The notes: generated from the sequence alone by a model not told the origin. Shown: positions 37,457 through 46,967, counted from the stretch's first letter. The stretch: 64,000 nucleotides of DNA from Paenirhizobium selenitireducens ATCC BAA-1503 (GCF_000518785.1 NZ_JAEG01000006.1:124001-188000); one strand, 5' to 3'. Translations and numbers: made by a program.

Positions 37457-38847
37457 CAGCCGTGACCTTCCTTGGTAAAGCTTCCCGAGACGGCCTTGCT
37501 CTCCTTGAGGAAGGCTGTCGGTTGACGCGAGCCGACGAAGCCGCGCGGCTTGAACAGCATGACCACGATCATGGCCAGGCCGAAGAGCAGCATGCGGTAC
37601 AGTTCCGGCGTGAAGTCAGGCCCGAAGACGTGCTTCAGGAACTCCATCTCGCGCAGCATTTCCGTGCCGCCGACCATGACGATAGCGGCAATCGCGATAC
37701 CGGTCAGCGAACCCATGCCGCCAAGGACGACAATGGCGAGGATGACGGCCGATTCCAGGAAAACGAAGCTTTCCGGAGAGACGAAACCCTGGCGGGCGGC
37801 GAAGAAGGAGCCGGCGAAACCACCGAACATCGCACCGATGGCAAAAGCCGTGAGCTTGGTCGTGACCGTGTTGATGCCGAGCGAACGGCAGGCGATCTCG
37901 TCTTCGCGCAGGGCTTCCCAGGCGCGGCCGATCGGCATGCGACGAAGCCTGATCGTCACATAGGCCGTCAGCATGCAGAGGGCCAGGATGAGATAGAAGA
38001 GGAAGATCTTGTAATAGGCCGAGGACATCGGCAGATCGAACATCTTGGCAAAGCCGGTCGGCGAGGCGTCGAACTTGATGCCGAACAGGGTGGCCTTCGG
38101 GATCCCGGAGATACCGAAGGTACCCTTGGTGACGTCCGTCCAGTTGATCAGCACGAGACGGATGATTTCACCGAAGGCGAGCGTCACGATGGCCAGGTAG
38201 TCGCCGCGAAGGCGGAGAACCGGGAAGCCGAGGATGATGCCCCAGAAGGCAGCCAGAATACCCGACAGCGGCAGGAGTACCCAGAAGGACAGACCGAAAT
38301 GCTGGGACATCAGCGCGTAGGAATAGGCGCCGACCGCGTAGAAGGCGACATAGCCGAGGTCGAGCAGACCGGCCAGACCGACGACGATGTTGAGGCCCCA
38401 GGCCAGCATCACGTAGATCAGGATCTGGATACCGAAATTGTCGACGAACTTCAGCGCACCCTGGATACCGGTGAGCCAGATGACGACCGGCGGATAGAGC
38501 AGCAGCGCGAGAAGCGCGATCTTGAGGAAATGCTGGTGGAAGAACGAGGGCTTGGCCTCGATCTCGTGCACCGGCATTTCCGAAAGGCGCTCCTTGCGGG
38601 CGCGGCTCCACGGATGGAAGAAGCCGACGATCAGGAAGCGGCCGACGGCGGCGACAGCGACGAAGATCGCCAGCAACCCCCAGCGCGGATACCAGATCGG
38701 AGCGTTGTTGATGTCCTGATCGGTCTTGATACCGACATAGAGGACGAACAGACCGAGCGCGAGCACACCCGCGAAGAGGCCTTCCTTGAGCGCGCGCGCA
38801 AGGGTACCGGATTGAGACGTGCCGGTCACGTTTGCAGGATTTGCCAT
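37456..38847 (-). CDS. livM: Branched-chain amino-acid ABC permease LivM
   Basis: A 463-residue permease, longer than UrtC because of an N-terminal part with two extra segments (about 30-75) before the core. Core motifs are [26 protein letters not shown] region (about 150-175), [19 protein letters not shown] (about 204-222) and [16 protein letters not shown] (about 380-395). It ends with a Lys/Ser-rich tail. Spacing to livH is four bases. Confidence 0.94.
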   Translation of the reverse strand: MANPANVTGTSQSGTLARALKEGLFAGVLALGLFVLYVGIKTDQDINNAPIWYPRWGLLAIFVAVAAVGRFLIVGFFHPWSRARKERLSEMPVHEIEAKPSFFHQHFLKIALLALLLYPPVVIWLTGIQGALKFVDNFGIQILIYVMLAWGLNIVVGLAGLLDLGYVAFYAVGAYSYALMSQHFGLSFWVLLPLSGILAAFWGIILGFPVLRLRGDYLAIVTLAFGEIIRLVLINWTDVTKGTFGISGIPKATLFGIKFDASPTGFAKMFDLPMSSAYYKIFLFYLILALCMLTAYVTIRLRRMPIGRAWEALREDEIACRSLGINTVTTKLTAFAIGAMFGGFAGSFFAARQGFVSPESFVFLESAVILAIVVLGGMGSLTGIAIAAIVMVGGTEMLREMEFLKHVFGPDFTPELYRMLLFGLAMIVVMLFKPRGFVGSRQPTAFLKESKAVSGSFTKEGHG

Positions 38848-38851
38848 GGGA

Positions 38852-39754
38852 TCAGACCTTCTCGACTTCCGGCCGGCCGAGGATACCGGTGGGCTTGAAG
38901 ATCAGCACGAATGCCAGCAGACCGAAGGTTGCGACATCCTTGTAGGCGATGCTGAAATAGGCCGACCAGAGCGACTCGATGAGACCGATCAGCAGACCGC
39001 CGAGCACAGCACCTGGAAGCGATCCGATGCCGCCGAGAACCGCGGCTGTAAACGCCTTGACGCCCGGAATGAAGCCGTCGTTGAACGAAGCCACGCCGTA
39101 ATACATCAGGTACATCGTGCCGGCGACCGCGGCGAGCGCCGCACCCATCACGAAGGTGATGGAAATGGTCTTGTCGACGTCGACGCCGAGAAGAGCCGCC
39201 ATCTTGCGGTCCTGTTCGGTGGCGCGCTGGGCGCGGCCGAGCGGCGTCTTGTTGACGATGTACCAGAAGGCGGCGAGCAGCACCGTGGTGATGACGACGA
39301 TGAGCAGCTGCTTCAGCGAGATCGTGATCGCACCGAAATGGAACACATCGTTGACCAGCGCCGGGATCGGCTTGTTGCGCGGACCCTGGGTGACCTGGAT
39401 GAAGTTCGACAGGGCGATCGACATGCCGATCGCCGTGATCAGCGGTGCCAGGCGGAAGGATCCGCGCAGCGGCCGATAGGCGACCCGTTCGATCGTCCAG
39501 TTCCACAAACCTGTCATCAGCATCGCGATGACCAGCATGATCAGCAGCGCAAGCGCCACCGGAATGCCGGCAAAGAACGATGTCAGGATGAGATACACGA
39601 TGAGAGCGGCGAAGCCGCCGAGCATGAAGATATCGCCATGGGCGAAATTGATCATGCCGATGATGCCGTAGACCATCGTATAGCCGATTGCCACCAGGCC
39701 ATAGATGGATCCAAGAGTCAGCCCGTTGATGAGCTGCTGGATGAAGTACTCCAT
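38852..39754 (-). CDS. livH: Branched-chain amino-acid ABC permease LivH
   Basis: A 300-residue permease with eight or so segments. Motifs are [20 protein letters not shown] (about 18-37), FAHGD and [21 protein letters not shown] (about 236-256). The ATG at 39754 has GGGGGA six bases upstream; a TTG six bases earlier is also in frame but less likely. It is the first gene of livHMGF and the 617-bp upstream gap should hold the promoter. Confidence 0.95.
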   Translation of the reverse strand: MEYFIQQLINGLTLGSIYGLVAIGYTMVYGIIGMINFAHGDIFMLGGFAALIVYLILTSFFAGIPVALALLIMLVIAMLMTGLWNWTIERVAYRPLRGSFRLAPLITAIGMSIALSNFIQVTQGPRNKPIPALVNDVFHFGAITISLKQLLIVVITTVLLAAFWYIVNKTPLGRAQRATEQDRKMAALLGVDVDKTISITFVMGAALAAVAGTMYLMYYGVASFNDGFIPGVKAFTAAVLGGIGSLPGAVLGGLLIGLIESLWSAYFSIAYKDVATFGLLAFVLIFKPTGILGRPEVEKV

Positions 39755-40371
39755 TACCAATCCCCCGGACGCAGATTTTTGGCGCGTCCCTTTTTATGTT
39801 GTCCCCTAGCGGGGTTCTTAACATGCTCGGATTTGATAGCGTTTTCGGCAAAAATGTGAAGTCCAAAAACTAGGCAGCGCGCATTTTACCGCCATTTGCT
39901 CACAGTTTGGTGCTTTAATCGGCAAAATCATCAAAATAACGCCACAAGATGCCGAAAAATTGGATGGCGCCGTGCTTTTCACTGAGGGGATTTGGCCATC
40001 ATTCGGCCGCGAGCAAGGCTGAATTCCGCCGAAAGTGTGAACCCGCCGCCTCCGACAACAGGAGGTAGCACCAAGGGAATTGCCAGACTGAAAAGATCAT
40101 AACGTTGAAATCGCCGGCAGGCCAATCACAAAGCGACACCGGGCACAGCTGAATCCGCCCCCGGTGTGGCCGCGCCAGGACGGGGAATATCGTGCATCCG
40201 GCTCCCGTCCGGCGAATTTCGACATCCCGACATCCTCCGGTGAAGCGGGAAACGGGGAAGTCCACACGAGAAACGCCAGCCCTTTCAATCCGCACATCCG
40301 TCATTCGTCCCCGCCACCGGAAACCGGTGCAGGATCGGGGCATCGAACCGATCGCAGCGGAGAATGCAGTC
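39755..40371. other. Promoter region of liv operon, no gene
   Basis: A 617-bp divergent gap. The part near livH (39770-39960) is AT-richer and should carry its promoter. The rest contains no supported gene; the frame before 40372 is open but shows no similarity or ribosome site. Confidence 0.55.
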
Positions 40372-41397
40372 ATGTCGGATACAACGGTCAATCTTGCCCT
40401 GCCCTATATCAAGCCGGCCCAGGCGCAGAAGCATGTCACCCATAACGAGGCCCTCCAACGGCTGGATGCCACGGTCAATCTGGTGATCGCCGCGCGGCTG
40501 GCCATCCCGCCGGCAATGCCGGCCGAGGGCGAGTGCTTCTGGGTTCTGCCGGGAGCGACGGACGCCTGGACCGGCAAGGCGGGACGCCTCGCCTTTCGCC
40601 AGGACGAGGCCTGGATCTTCATTGCACCCGGCACAGGGTGGTGCGCCTTTGATCGCGCGGAGGAACGGCTGAAGGTCTTTACCGGAACGGACTGGGGCGA
40701 CATCCCCCTGCCCGCCACGCTGCAGGTATCCGCGCTTGGGATCGGCGCCACACCCGATGCGACGAACCGGCTTGCGGTATCGGGAGCCGCAACCCTGCTG
40801 ACCCATACGGGCGGCGATCATCGCCTGAAGATCAACAAGGCCACGGCTTCGGATACCGCATCGCTGCTGTTTCAGTCGGGCTGGCAAGGCAGGGCGGAAA
40901 TGGGACTTGCCGGCGACGACCGGTTTGCCATCAAGGTCAGCGGAGACGGCGCAGCCTGGACGACGGCCCTGACGATATCGCCGCAAGGCGTGGTGCGCAC
41001 CGGCCAGCGTCCGCTGGTTCGCGCCTCGCGGGCCGCTGGCAGCCTTTCACCGTCCGCAGGCATGGTGACGGGCTTCGACGATCTTCATCTGGCGGCGGGA
41101 GGATTTGCCCTCGGCGCGGCGTTGCCGTCCGGTCACGGGCGTGAACTGTTGGTACCGGTGGACGGGACCTATCTCGTCACGCTCAACGTCGAGGCACAGA
41201 CCTCGTCCGGCCATGAGACGACCCTTCGCCTGAACGGGACGAGTGACGTTGCTGCGGTCAAGGGAGGGGTTGGTACACAGTCATCCGCGGTGCTCGCTTC
41301 GCTGCTGGCCGGTGATGTTCTCACCCTGCTGCACGCAGGCAGCGCTCAACTGCTGTTCGGCTATGCCCACACGGAGATCTCGGCGCATATGCTTTAA
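40372..41397 (+). CDS. DUF2793 phage-tail-like protein
   Basis: A 341-residue protein. Residues 8-100 match the DUF2793 pattern (ALPYIKPAQAQKHVTHNEAL at 9-28, then GECFWVLPGATDAWTGKAG), found in tail-fibre modules of alphaproteobacterial phages and gene-transfer agents. The rest is beta-rich, ending with a C1q/TNF-like-looking jelly-roll section (VPVDGTYLVTLNVEAQT, LFGYAHTEISAHML). The ATG at 40372 is used; the frame is open earlier without support. No other phage gene is nearby, so it is an isolated cargo or remnant. Its role here is unknown. Confidence 0.75.
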   Translation: MSDTTVNLALPYIKPAQAQKHVTHNEALQRLDATVNLVIAARLAIPPAMPAEGECFWVLPGATDAWTGKAGRLAFRQDEAWIFIAPGTGWCAFDRAEERLKVFTGTDWGDIPLPATLQVSALGIGATPDATNRLAVSGAATLLTHTGGDHRLKINKATASDTASLLFQSGWQGRAEMGLAGDDRFAIKVSGDGAAWTTALTISPQGVVRTGQRPLVRASRAAGSLSPSAGMVTGFDDLHLAAGGFALGAALPSGHGRELLVPVDGTYLVTLNVEAQTSSGHETTLRLNGTSDVAAVKGGVGTQSSAVLASLLAGDVLTLLHAGSAQLLFGYAHTEISAHML

Positions 41398-41462
41398 CGT
41401 TCGCGCCGCCCGCCCACGTCCCCGCCGCTCGTCCATCCTGGCGGGCGGGACGGCCCAGACGG

Positions 41463-42203
41463 TCAGAGCAGCCGGAAACGGCAGGCCCGGGCCACCGCCT
41501 GCATGCGGTTGACCGAATCCAGCTTGCGCATGGCGCTCTTCAGATAGCTGACGACCGTGTGGCTGGAGATCGACAGGATGATGGCGATCTCGTCGCTGCT
41601 CTTGCCAGCGGCCGACCAGCGCAGGCACTCGATCTCCCGGGCCGACAGCTTTTCGCGCGGGCCGTCCTTCTGTGCGATCCGGCTGGAGCAATTGTCCAGC
41701 AGTTCGAGGCTTTCGAAATAGAAGCTCGCGATCTCCTGGCGGTCGAGCTCGGCCCGTTCGCCGGAAAAGACGAAGAGATAATGGGCAAGCTCGGAATCAT
41801 GGATGGCGAAGGCAAGGCTGGCACCCATGCCGAAATCGCGGAAGGCGCCGGCGATGCCGCCCTCGGCTTCCTTGTCCTTGCTGTCGGTAAGCACGCATTC
41901 GTCGGACTGGAACGGCAGGATGCTCTGCTTCAGCCGCGCCACAAGCCGGCTCGCCGCGAACTGATCTTCCGTCCGATAGCGCGCCTTGAGCTCGTGCGGC
42001 CAGTTGCAGAACAGGATGTTCGCCGAAAACTCGGGCTTGTCGGCTTTGGGAAAGGTGCTGACGAGGAAGTAGTCGAAACCGTAGCGTCGACCGAGGGCCG
42101 CAAACTGCCGGCCCAGAGGGCAAAGGCCCGCGTCGTCGACAGGAATCGCCGAAACGCCTTTGCCTTCTTCTTCGCGACAGATCGACTCGGACACCCTGAA
42201 CAT
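41463..42203 (-). CDS. LuxR-family regulator without LuxI partner
   Basis: A 246-residue regulator: an N-terminal region of about 170 residues with the layout of the autoinducer-binding domain (FDYFLVSTFP, NWPHELKARYRTEDQFAASR, FRDFGMGASLAFAIHD) and a C-terminal LuxR HTH (LSAREIECLRWSAAGKSSDE, about 181-240). The key Trp/Asp/Gly set of AHL binders is only partly visible, so the ligand is uncertain. No luxI gene is in the window. Start ATG with AAGGAG upstream. It is divergent from sciP. Confidence 0.82.
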   Translation of the reverse strand: MFRVSESICREEEGKGVSAIPVDDAGLCPLGRQFAALGRRYGFDYFLVSTFPKADKPEFSANILFCNWPHELKARYRTEDQFAASRLVARLKQSILPFQSDECVLTDSKDKEAEGGIAGAFRDFGMGASLAFAIHDSELAHYLFVFSGERAELDRQEIASFYFESLELLDNCSSRIAQKDGPREKLSAREIECLRWSAAGKSSDEIAIILSISSHTVVSYLKSAMRKLDSVNRMQAVARACRFRLL

Positions 42204-42612
42204 TGCGCTCCTTTCGACCGAAGCTATTCGGCCGCACCTGAGAGATTATGTATCGAACGAATATGTCTGGAACAGTAGAGAACGGAACTGGCGCCGATCT
42301 TTCAGTTCTGGCTCGGGGCGGGACAATCTCGCACGCCCGGAGTTCACGGCGACGAAAGATCCAACATACACCCTGTCCTTCTTCGAAGCTTCTACTACAT
42401 TTTTGAATCTGGAAAATTTCTAAATCAGCATAACTCCTATGCAGTTGCCGCAAGTTTACGCAACGGCAGGCAAGATTCGGTCGCGACGTCCATTTCTTGC
42501 CCGCCGCCGGTCGTGAAAATTATTATCAAATGCTTACAAGGCGCTTAGGCAAATTTTAAAGGTGGGCAGCTACGATGCGCTCGTGTGGTCTTGAGTATGT
42601 ATAGAGAGTCCA
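42204..42612. other. Divergent region between LuxR solo and sciP
   Basis: No gene was recognised in these 409 bp. It is AT-richer than its surroundings, holds a dyad (42285-42308), and three GANTC sites (42405, 42474, 42606), the last directly in front of sciP. Confidence 0.55.
42285..42308. promoter_or_regulatory. Dyad upstream of LuxR solo
   Basis: GAACTG-N12-CAGTTC, 82-105 bp before the LuxR start. LuxR proteins bind inverted repeats of about 18-20 bp, so this could be an autoregulatory site, though it does not match the classical lux box. Confidence 0.3.
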
Positions 42613-42888
42613 ATGACCGAAATGATCCGCCCCCGAGTGAAATATGTCATCGGCCCCGATGGCAGCCCGCTTACCATAGCCGATCTACCGCCGGCCAATA
42701 CGCGCCGTTGGGTGATCCGCCGGAAGGCAGAGGTTGTCGCCGCGGTGCGCGGCGGCCTGTTGAGCCTGGAAGAAGCCTGCGAGCGCTATACCCTGACGGT
42801 CGAGGAATTCCTCTCATGGCAGGCTTCCATCAACGACCACGGCCTGCCGGGCCTGCGCACCACGCGCATCCAGCAATATCGCCATTGA
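42613..42888 (+). CDS. sciP: CtrA inhibitor SciP (DUF1153)
   Basis: A 91-residue helix-turn-helix protein. The sequence MTEMIRPRVKYVIGPDGSPL and TRRWVIRRKAEVVAAVRGGL (about 30-49) is strongly conserved in SciP. In Caulobacter it binds CtrA and blocks its transcription activation in G1 cells. It is about 1.9 kb from ctrA, with which it shares the neighbourhood. A GAGTC site overlaps its 5' leader. Confidence 0.94.
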   Translation: MTEMIRPRVKYVIGPDGSPLTIADLPPANTRRWVIRRKAEVVAAVRGGLLSLEEACERYTLTVEEFLSWQASINDHGLPGLRTTRIQQYRH

Positions 42889-42975
42889 CGAGAATACGGG
42901 CCGGCAATCGCTGCCGCCCTGCATCTCTGTCCGATCCATCGTGCGCGCGGGAATTCCTCCTTGCGCGCACTTTGT

Positions 42976-43437
42976 CTATTCTGCCCTCCCCTGCGCCTGA
43001 AGCAAATGGTGCAGCACTCCGGCCAGCACCGACGATGCCGCATAGAACCACAGGCCCGGCTGCGTGAAGGCCTCGGCAAGGCCGCTCGATTTGGCCGCGA
43101 AAATGACGATCGCCACCAGCAACACGTCCATCATCGACCACTTCGACAGGAACGGGACCAGCGCATGCAGCAGGCCGCTGCGCGCACCGGCACTCGAGGC
43201 CGTGAAGGCCTCGGCCCCAAGCCCGACCAGCTTGATCGCCGGAAAGGCGATCGATAACAGACCCACCAGCAAGGCAAGCCCGGCATTTCCGTCCCGCCAG
43301 AGTGCGCCGACGATGTCGACCAGCGACGGGTTTTCAGTGAAAAAGTAGAGTTTTTCGAAGCGAACCAGCGGAAGCACGATGCCAAGCGCCAGAAACATCG
43401 GGGCCAGCACCAGCATCGCCGCCTTCAGCCAGATCAT
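42976..43437 (-). CDS. PqiA-family membrane protein
   Basis: A 153-residue protein with four membrane segments and the PqiA pattern: VLPLVRFEKLYFFTENPSLVD near 21-41, FPAIKLVGLGAEAF (about 64-77) and LVPFLSKWSMMDVLLVAIVIF (about 93-113; KWSM-DV is diagnostic). E. coli PqiA is larger and acts with lipid-transport MCE proteins; the single-module form has no assigned job. Convergent with sciP. Confidence 0.85.
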   Translation of the reverse strand: MIWLKAAMLVLAPMFLALGIVLPLVRFEKLYFFTENPSLVDIVGALWRDGNAGLALLVGLLSIAFPAIKLVGLGAEAFTASSAGARSGLLHALVPFLSKWSMMDVLLVAIVIFAAKSSGLAEAFTQPGLWFYAASSVLAGVLHHLLQAQGRAE

Positions 43438-43553
43438 CGCCTACGCCCCTCGCTCGAATCGCCACCGGGACGGCCGGCCGCGCGCACGGCCATCATTGCC
43501 GCGAAAAGCAGCCGATGTTAAGCCATCGGCATCTCGATTTCGAAAGGACACCC

Positions 43554-43841
43554 ATGGATATTGCAAGTGAGGAAGCCGGCTCGGGCGGCCGCTATGTCGG
43601 ACGGTTCGTCGAAGGCGAGACACCGGCGGTGATGACCTATTCCCGCGCTTCGCCGAGCCTGATCATTGTCGATCACACCGAGGTGCCCGAAAGCATGCGC
43701 GGCAAGGGCGCCGGCCAGGCGCTGGCGCTCTTCGCGATCGAGCAGGCGCGCAACGGCGGCTGGAAGATCATCCCGCTCTGCCCGTTTTTCCGCGCCCAGG
43801 CGCAGCGTCACCCCGACTGGGCTGACGTCATCAAGTTCTGA
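43554..43841 (+). CDS. Small GNAT-type N-acetyltransferase (YidJ/COG2388 type)
   Basis: A 95-residue acetyl-CoA-binding protein. The fold core reads LIIVDHTEVPESMRGKGAGQ (about 39-58; the R-G-K-G-A-G loop binds acetyl-CoA) and KIIPLCPFFRAQAQRHPDW (about 73-91; the Cys-Pro-Phe is typical). Human GTLF3B/NATD1 and bacterial relatives belong here; substrate unknown. ATG at 43554 with AAGGA upstream. Confidence 0.9.
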   Translation: MDIASEEAGSGGRYVGRFVEGETPAVMTYSRASPSLIIVDHTEVPESMRGKGAGQALALFAIEQARNGGWKIIPLCPFFRAQAQRHPDWADVIKF

Positions 43842-43954
43842 TTCTGTCCGGCCGGCGGTTCGCCGGCCGGACAAGTTTCAACGAACGGCTCGACAGCGGT
43901 CGCGGATCTCTCCGCACCGCCACCGACCGCGTCTGGTCTAGAACGCTCCGGGGC

Positions 43955-44305
43955 CTAGGCCCGGATGCGCATCTGGCCGTCGCGCTCCTCGAGCGCCGCG
44001 GCCTTGGCATGCTCGGCCTCAGCTGCCTCAAGCAGAAGCTCGGCCGCTTCCTGCTGAACCTTCAGTTCGCGAATCGAAACCTGGAGATTGTCGGCCCGCT
44101 GCCGGGCCGCCTTGGCAAAGGTTGGATAGGCGAAATGGTTCGGATCGGTGATCCCGGACTTCTTCTCCTCGATGGCGATCTGGTTTTCCAGTTCCTTCGC
44201 CATCCGCTCGAACTCCGCCATCATTGACTGCAACTGCTGCAATTGCCGACGTTTTTCAGTGACCTGAAATCCTTTCAGGCGCACTAGGCTCTCACGCGAC
44301 TTCAT
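43955..44305 (-). CDS. fliJ: FliJ-like flagellar export chaperone
   Basis: A 116-residue, almost entirely helical coiled-coil protein: SLVRLKGFQVTEKRRQLQQL (6-25) and later heptads rich in Glu, Gln, Ala and Lys. Length and N-terminal pattern match FliJ, the stalk-like subunit of the flagellar export ATPase FliI; CtrA-regulated fliJ in Caulobacter adds support. Start ATG at 44305 with GGGAG upstream. It is divergent from ctrA and not in a flagellar cluster here. Confidence 0.72.
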   Translation of the reverse strand: MKSRESLVRLKGFQVTEKRRQLQQLQSMMAEFERMAKELENQIAIEEKKSGITDPNHFAYPTFAKAARQRADNLQVSIRELKVQQEAAELLLEAAEAEHAKAAALEERDGQMRIRA

Positions 44306-44750
44306 ACGCAATACTCCCGTGATGCGAGACCCCCCGCCACACTTACTGACAAAATGCCAAGCCGCTCTTCCCGACGAATCATTCTCGAAAAAAAGCGGCG
44401 GCGTTAACAAAAAGCTACCCTTGGTAACCTTTCGTTTACGGGCATCGTTAATGATAGGTGAGATCATTTAAGGGTCAGTAAATGCCACGGCCTTAAAAAG
44501 CCCATGACAATGATGAGTCAAATGAATCGGTTAGAGGGGAAATCTCATCTTCTGATTCAATTGTGGCAATGCCGGAAACAGATGAAAAATCAGGAGACTG
44601 GTATCTTTGTTTAATAAATTCGATACACCTTGCCAGAAGGAATCAGAATTTGTTAACCATTTGGTGGCAGCCTTCAAATCAGGCAACGACTGGATCCGTA
44701 TCGCGTAGGGGGCCAAGTACGACCTTTCGGCGGCGGTAAAGGGGATAATT
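44306..44750. promoter_or_regulatory. ctrA upstream region with GANTC and CtrA half-site
   Basis: A 445-bp AT-rich region between fliJ and ctrA. Four GANTC sites (44376, 44524, 44554, 44640), the CcrM methylation target, are present, three within 120 bp. A TTAACCAT half-site, the alphaproteobacterial CtrA signal, is at 44653-44660, 90 bp before the ctrA start. In Caulobacter, ctrA promoters are controlled by methylation, GcrA and CtrA itself. Confidence 0.65.
44653..44660 (+). promoter_or_regulatory. CtrA half-site TTAACCAT
   Basis: Exact TTAACCAT, 91 bp before the ctrA start, in an AT-rich promoter. Suggests autoregulation as in other alphaproteobacteria. Confidence 0.55.
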
Positions 44751-45452
44751 ATGCGGGTTCTACTCATTGAAGACGATAGCGCCACGGCGCAGAGCATCGA
44801 ACTGATGCTTAAATCGGAGAGTTTCAACGTCTACACGACCGACCTGGGCGAGGAAGGCGTGGATCTCGGAAAGCTCTACGACTACGATATCATTCTACTC
44901 GACCTCAATCTCCCGGACATGTCGGGCTATGAAGTGCTGCGCACGCTGCGGCTTTCGAAGGTCAAGACGCCGATCCTCATCCTCTCCGGCATGGCCGGCA
45001 TCGAGGACAAGGTTCGCGGTCTGGGCTTCGGCGCCGACGACTACATGACCAAGCCGTTCCACAAGGACGAACTGGTCGCGCGCATTCATGCCATCGTCCG
45101 CCGTTCCAAGGGCCATGCCCAGTCGATCATCACCACCGGCGAACTGATCGTGAACCTCGATGCGAAGACCGTCGAAGTCGGCGGCCAGCGCGTTCACCTG
45201 ACCGGCAAGGAATACCAGATGCTGGAGCTGCTTTCGCTCCGCAAGGGTACCACGCTGACGAAGGAAATGTTCCTGAACCACCTCTATGGCGGCATGGACG
45301 AACCGGAACTGAAGATCATCGACGTCTTCATCTGCAAGCTGCGCAAGAAGCTTGCCAATGCCGCAGGCGGCGCCAACTACATCGAAACCGTCTGGGGCCG
45401 CGGCTATGTGCTGCGCGAGCCGGATGGCGCCGAATACATGGAAACCGCCTGA
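44751..45452 (+). CDS. ctrA: Cell-cycle response regulator CtrA
   Basis: A 233-residue OmpR-class regulator. The receiver has LIEDDSA (5-11), phospho-Asp51 in [16 protein letters not shown] and Lys in [20 protein letters not shown] (about 99-118). The winged-helix part includes [20 protein letters not shown] (about 150-169) and [11 protein letters not shown] (about 215-225), nearly invariant in CtrA. CtrA controls replication, division and flagellar genes and is phosphorylated through CckA and ChpT. AAGGGG precedes the ATG. The C-terminus META differs from Caulobacter's degradation-related AA end. Confidence 0.97.
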   Translation: MRVLLIEDDSATAQSIELMLKSESFNVYTTDLGEEGVDLGKLYDYDIILLDLNLPDMSGYEVLRTLRLSKVKTPILILSGMAGIEDKVRGLGFGADDYMTKPFHKDELVARIHAIVRRSKGHAQSIITTGELIVNLDAKTVEVGGQRVHLTGKEYQMLELLSLRKGTTLTKEMFLNHLYGGMDEPELKIIDVFICKLRKKLANAAGGANYIETVWGRGYVLREPDGAEYMETA

Positions 45453-45487
45453 CACCCGCTTTAGCGCATCCCCCGCGCTGCATTCGA

Positions 45488-45514
45488 CCTGCCCCTCACC
45501 CGGGCAGGTTTTTT
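45488..45514 (+). terminator. Terminator of ctrA
   Basis: CCTGCCC-CTCACCC-GGGCAGG then TTTTTT; 7-bp stem, 35 bases after the stop. Confidence 0.93.
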
Positions 45515-45574
45515 GTTTCCGTCCCTTCGCCCCTCCCTGCCCACGCCTCGTCAACCACGGGAAGTTCCGCAACG

Positions 45575-45600
45575 AAAAACGCCCCGGACATGCGGGGCGT
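45575..45600 (-). terminator. Terminator of single-domain receiver
   Basis: On the minus strand ACGCCCC..GGGGCGT followed by TTTTC; 7-bp stem, 28 bases after the stop codon of the receiver gene. Confidence 0.85.
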
Positions 45601-45628
45601 GGAGTTCAGTGCCGAATTTCAGGAAGTG

Positions 45629-45991
45629 TCAGGCAGCGATCGCCTTGTCGGTGAACATCTGGGTAAGGATCTTGCGATCGAACGGCTTCAGCAGGAAGTC
45701 GTTGGCGCCGGCACGCTTGCCCGCCATCATCGTCTTCAGGTCGGCCTCCACCACGCAATAGTAGATCAGCACGCTCTTGCCATCCGGCAGCGCACGAATG
45801 TTGGCGATGAGGTCCAGCGCGCCGTCCAGGCCGGCATCGACGATGATGATGTTCGGCAGTTCCGTATCGCTGCGCGTCAGAGCTTCGCGTGCGGTTCCGG
45901 CCTCAAGGACGAGAAAGCCGATCTCGGACAGGATCTTCTTGCCGACCTTGCGGACCACGTCAGAACTGTCCGCAATCATCAAACGCTGCAT
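45629..45991 (-). CDS. Single-domain receiver protein
   Basis: A 120-residue receiver with no output domain. Phospho-Asp52 lies in NIIIVDAGLDGALDLI, the Lys in NDFLLKPFDRKILTQMF (about 97-113). The usual acidic pair is reduced to one Asp (IADSSD), so metal binding may be altered. Between ctrA and chpT it is positioned like CpdR/DivK-type regulators, but the sequence does not clearly match either, so no symbol is given. ATG at 45991 with GAG upstream. Confidence 0.82.
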   Translation of the reverse strand: MQRLMIADSSDVVRKVGKKILSEIGFLVLEAGTAREALTRSDTELPNIIIVDAGLDGALDLIANIRALPDGKSVLIYYCVVEADLKTMMAGKRAGANDFLLKPFDRKILTQMFTDKAIAA

Positions 45992-46105
45992 CGTGCACTC
46001 CCATGTCACTACCCCACCCGTCATAGGAAGGGGGAACCTGCCTGCGACAATAAGCGCTTTCAACTAATGAAACGTTACCGCTCTCCAGTGCGCCGTGCAC
46101 GCAAG

Positions 46106-46140
46106 ACGAAGAAGCACGCCGAGGTGGCGTGCTTCTTCGT
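46106..46140. terminator. Strong inverted repeat after chpT
   Basis: ACGAAGAAGCACGCC-GAGGT-GGCGTGCTTCTTCGT: a perfect 15-bp stem 32 bases beyond the chpT stop. There is no long T-run, so it may act as terminator or as mRNA-end protection. Confidence 0.6.
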
Positions 46141-46171
46141 CGATTTAGGTGACGTCAGAAAGGCGAACCCG

Positions 46172-46822
46172 TCAGGCCGCGGCCACGGTCTCGGCGGTAA
46201 AGACGATCTCGTCCTCGGTGGCGAAATACTTCAGTTCCATGCCGCATTCGTCGGCAAGCAGGACCGTGTAATAGGGCTGGATCGAATGGGCATCGATCGC
46301 CTCCTCGATGGTGCCGCTGCAGATTTCGGCGAACTTCGGCGGCACGCGCATCATCCGCCCCTTGGCGGCGAGCCTGAACTTGGCTTCGTATTCGGGGTTT
46401 TCCAGGGTGATGTCGATCTGGCCGCCGCGCGGGATCGCACCATAGGCGACGAGGAAGAGGTTGAGCAGCAGCTTGACCCGGTTCTTGGCGATGATCGCGC
46501 GCGGACCGTTCCAGCTGACCTCGGTCTTCTTTTCCGCCGCGGCGAAGTCCTTGGCGGCCTTCTCGGCCTCGCCGGTGTCGATCGACGCGCCGACCGAGCC
46601 GGAGGCGCCGAAGGCAAGCCGGGCGAATTTCAGCCGGACCGAGGCGTTGAGCGCGCTGGTACGGATCAGGTCCATTGCATCGGCGTCGGCACCGCCCTCG
46701 TCGAGCAGTTCGAGGCCGTTGTTGATCGCGCCCACGGGCGAAATCACGTCATGGCAGACGCGGCTGCACAACAGCGCAGCGAGGTCGGGACCAGCAAGGG
46801 TCAAGTTCGGATTTTTCGGCAT
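46172..46822 (-). CDS. chpT: Histidine phosphotransferase ChpT
   Basis: A 216-residue protein with a kinase-like fold but no ATP use. The phosphoacceptor His24 is in LLCSRVCHDVISPVGAINNG (18-37), diagnostic of ChpT. It passes phosphate from CckA to CtrA and CpdR. A degenerate ATPase-like second half follows (KLLLNLFLVAYGAIPRGGQI). ATG at 46822 with CAGGAG upstream. Its closeness to ctrA and sciP forms a cell-cycle cluster. Confidence 0.95.
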   Translation of the reverse strand: MPKNPNLTLAGPDLAALLCSRVCHDVISPVGAINNGLELLDEGGADADAMDLIRTSALNASVRLKFARLAFGASGSVGASIDTGEAEKAAKDFAAAEKKTEVSWNGPRAIIAKNRVKLLLNLFLVAYGAIPRGGQIDITLENPEYEAKFRLAAKGRMMRVPPKFAEICSGTIEEAIDAHSIQPYYTVLLADECGMELKYFATEDEIVFTAETVAAA

Positions 46823-46923
46823 CGGTCGCTCCTGAAGATCGATCCCCACGGAAGGGCCGGATGCGCACTAGAGGGCGCCCGGTGTGGTCGGATTCCTTTC
46901 GGCCATAATGACACCATATTTGG

Positions 46924-46967
46924 TAAACCGATTATTAATAGGATGATCGCTAAATAGCATTAACCGC
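46924..46967. promoter_or_regulatory. Candidate CtrA box before DUF1134 gene
   Basis: TAAA-N7-TTAA at 46924-46938 is one base off the full CtrA box TTAA-N7-TTAA, and TTAACCGC at 46960-46967 resembles the half-site TTAACCAT. They lie 45-87 bp before the DUF1134 start. In Brucella the EipA gene of this family is directly activated by CtrA. Confidence 0.5.
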
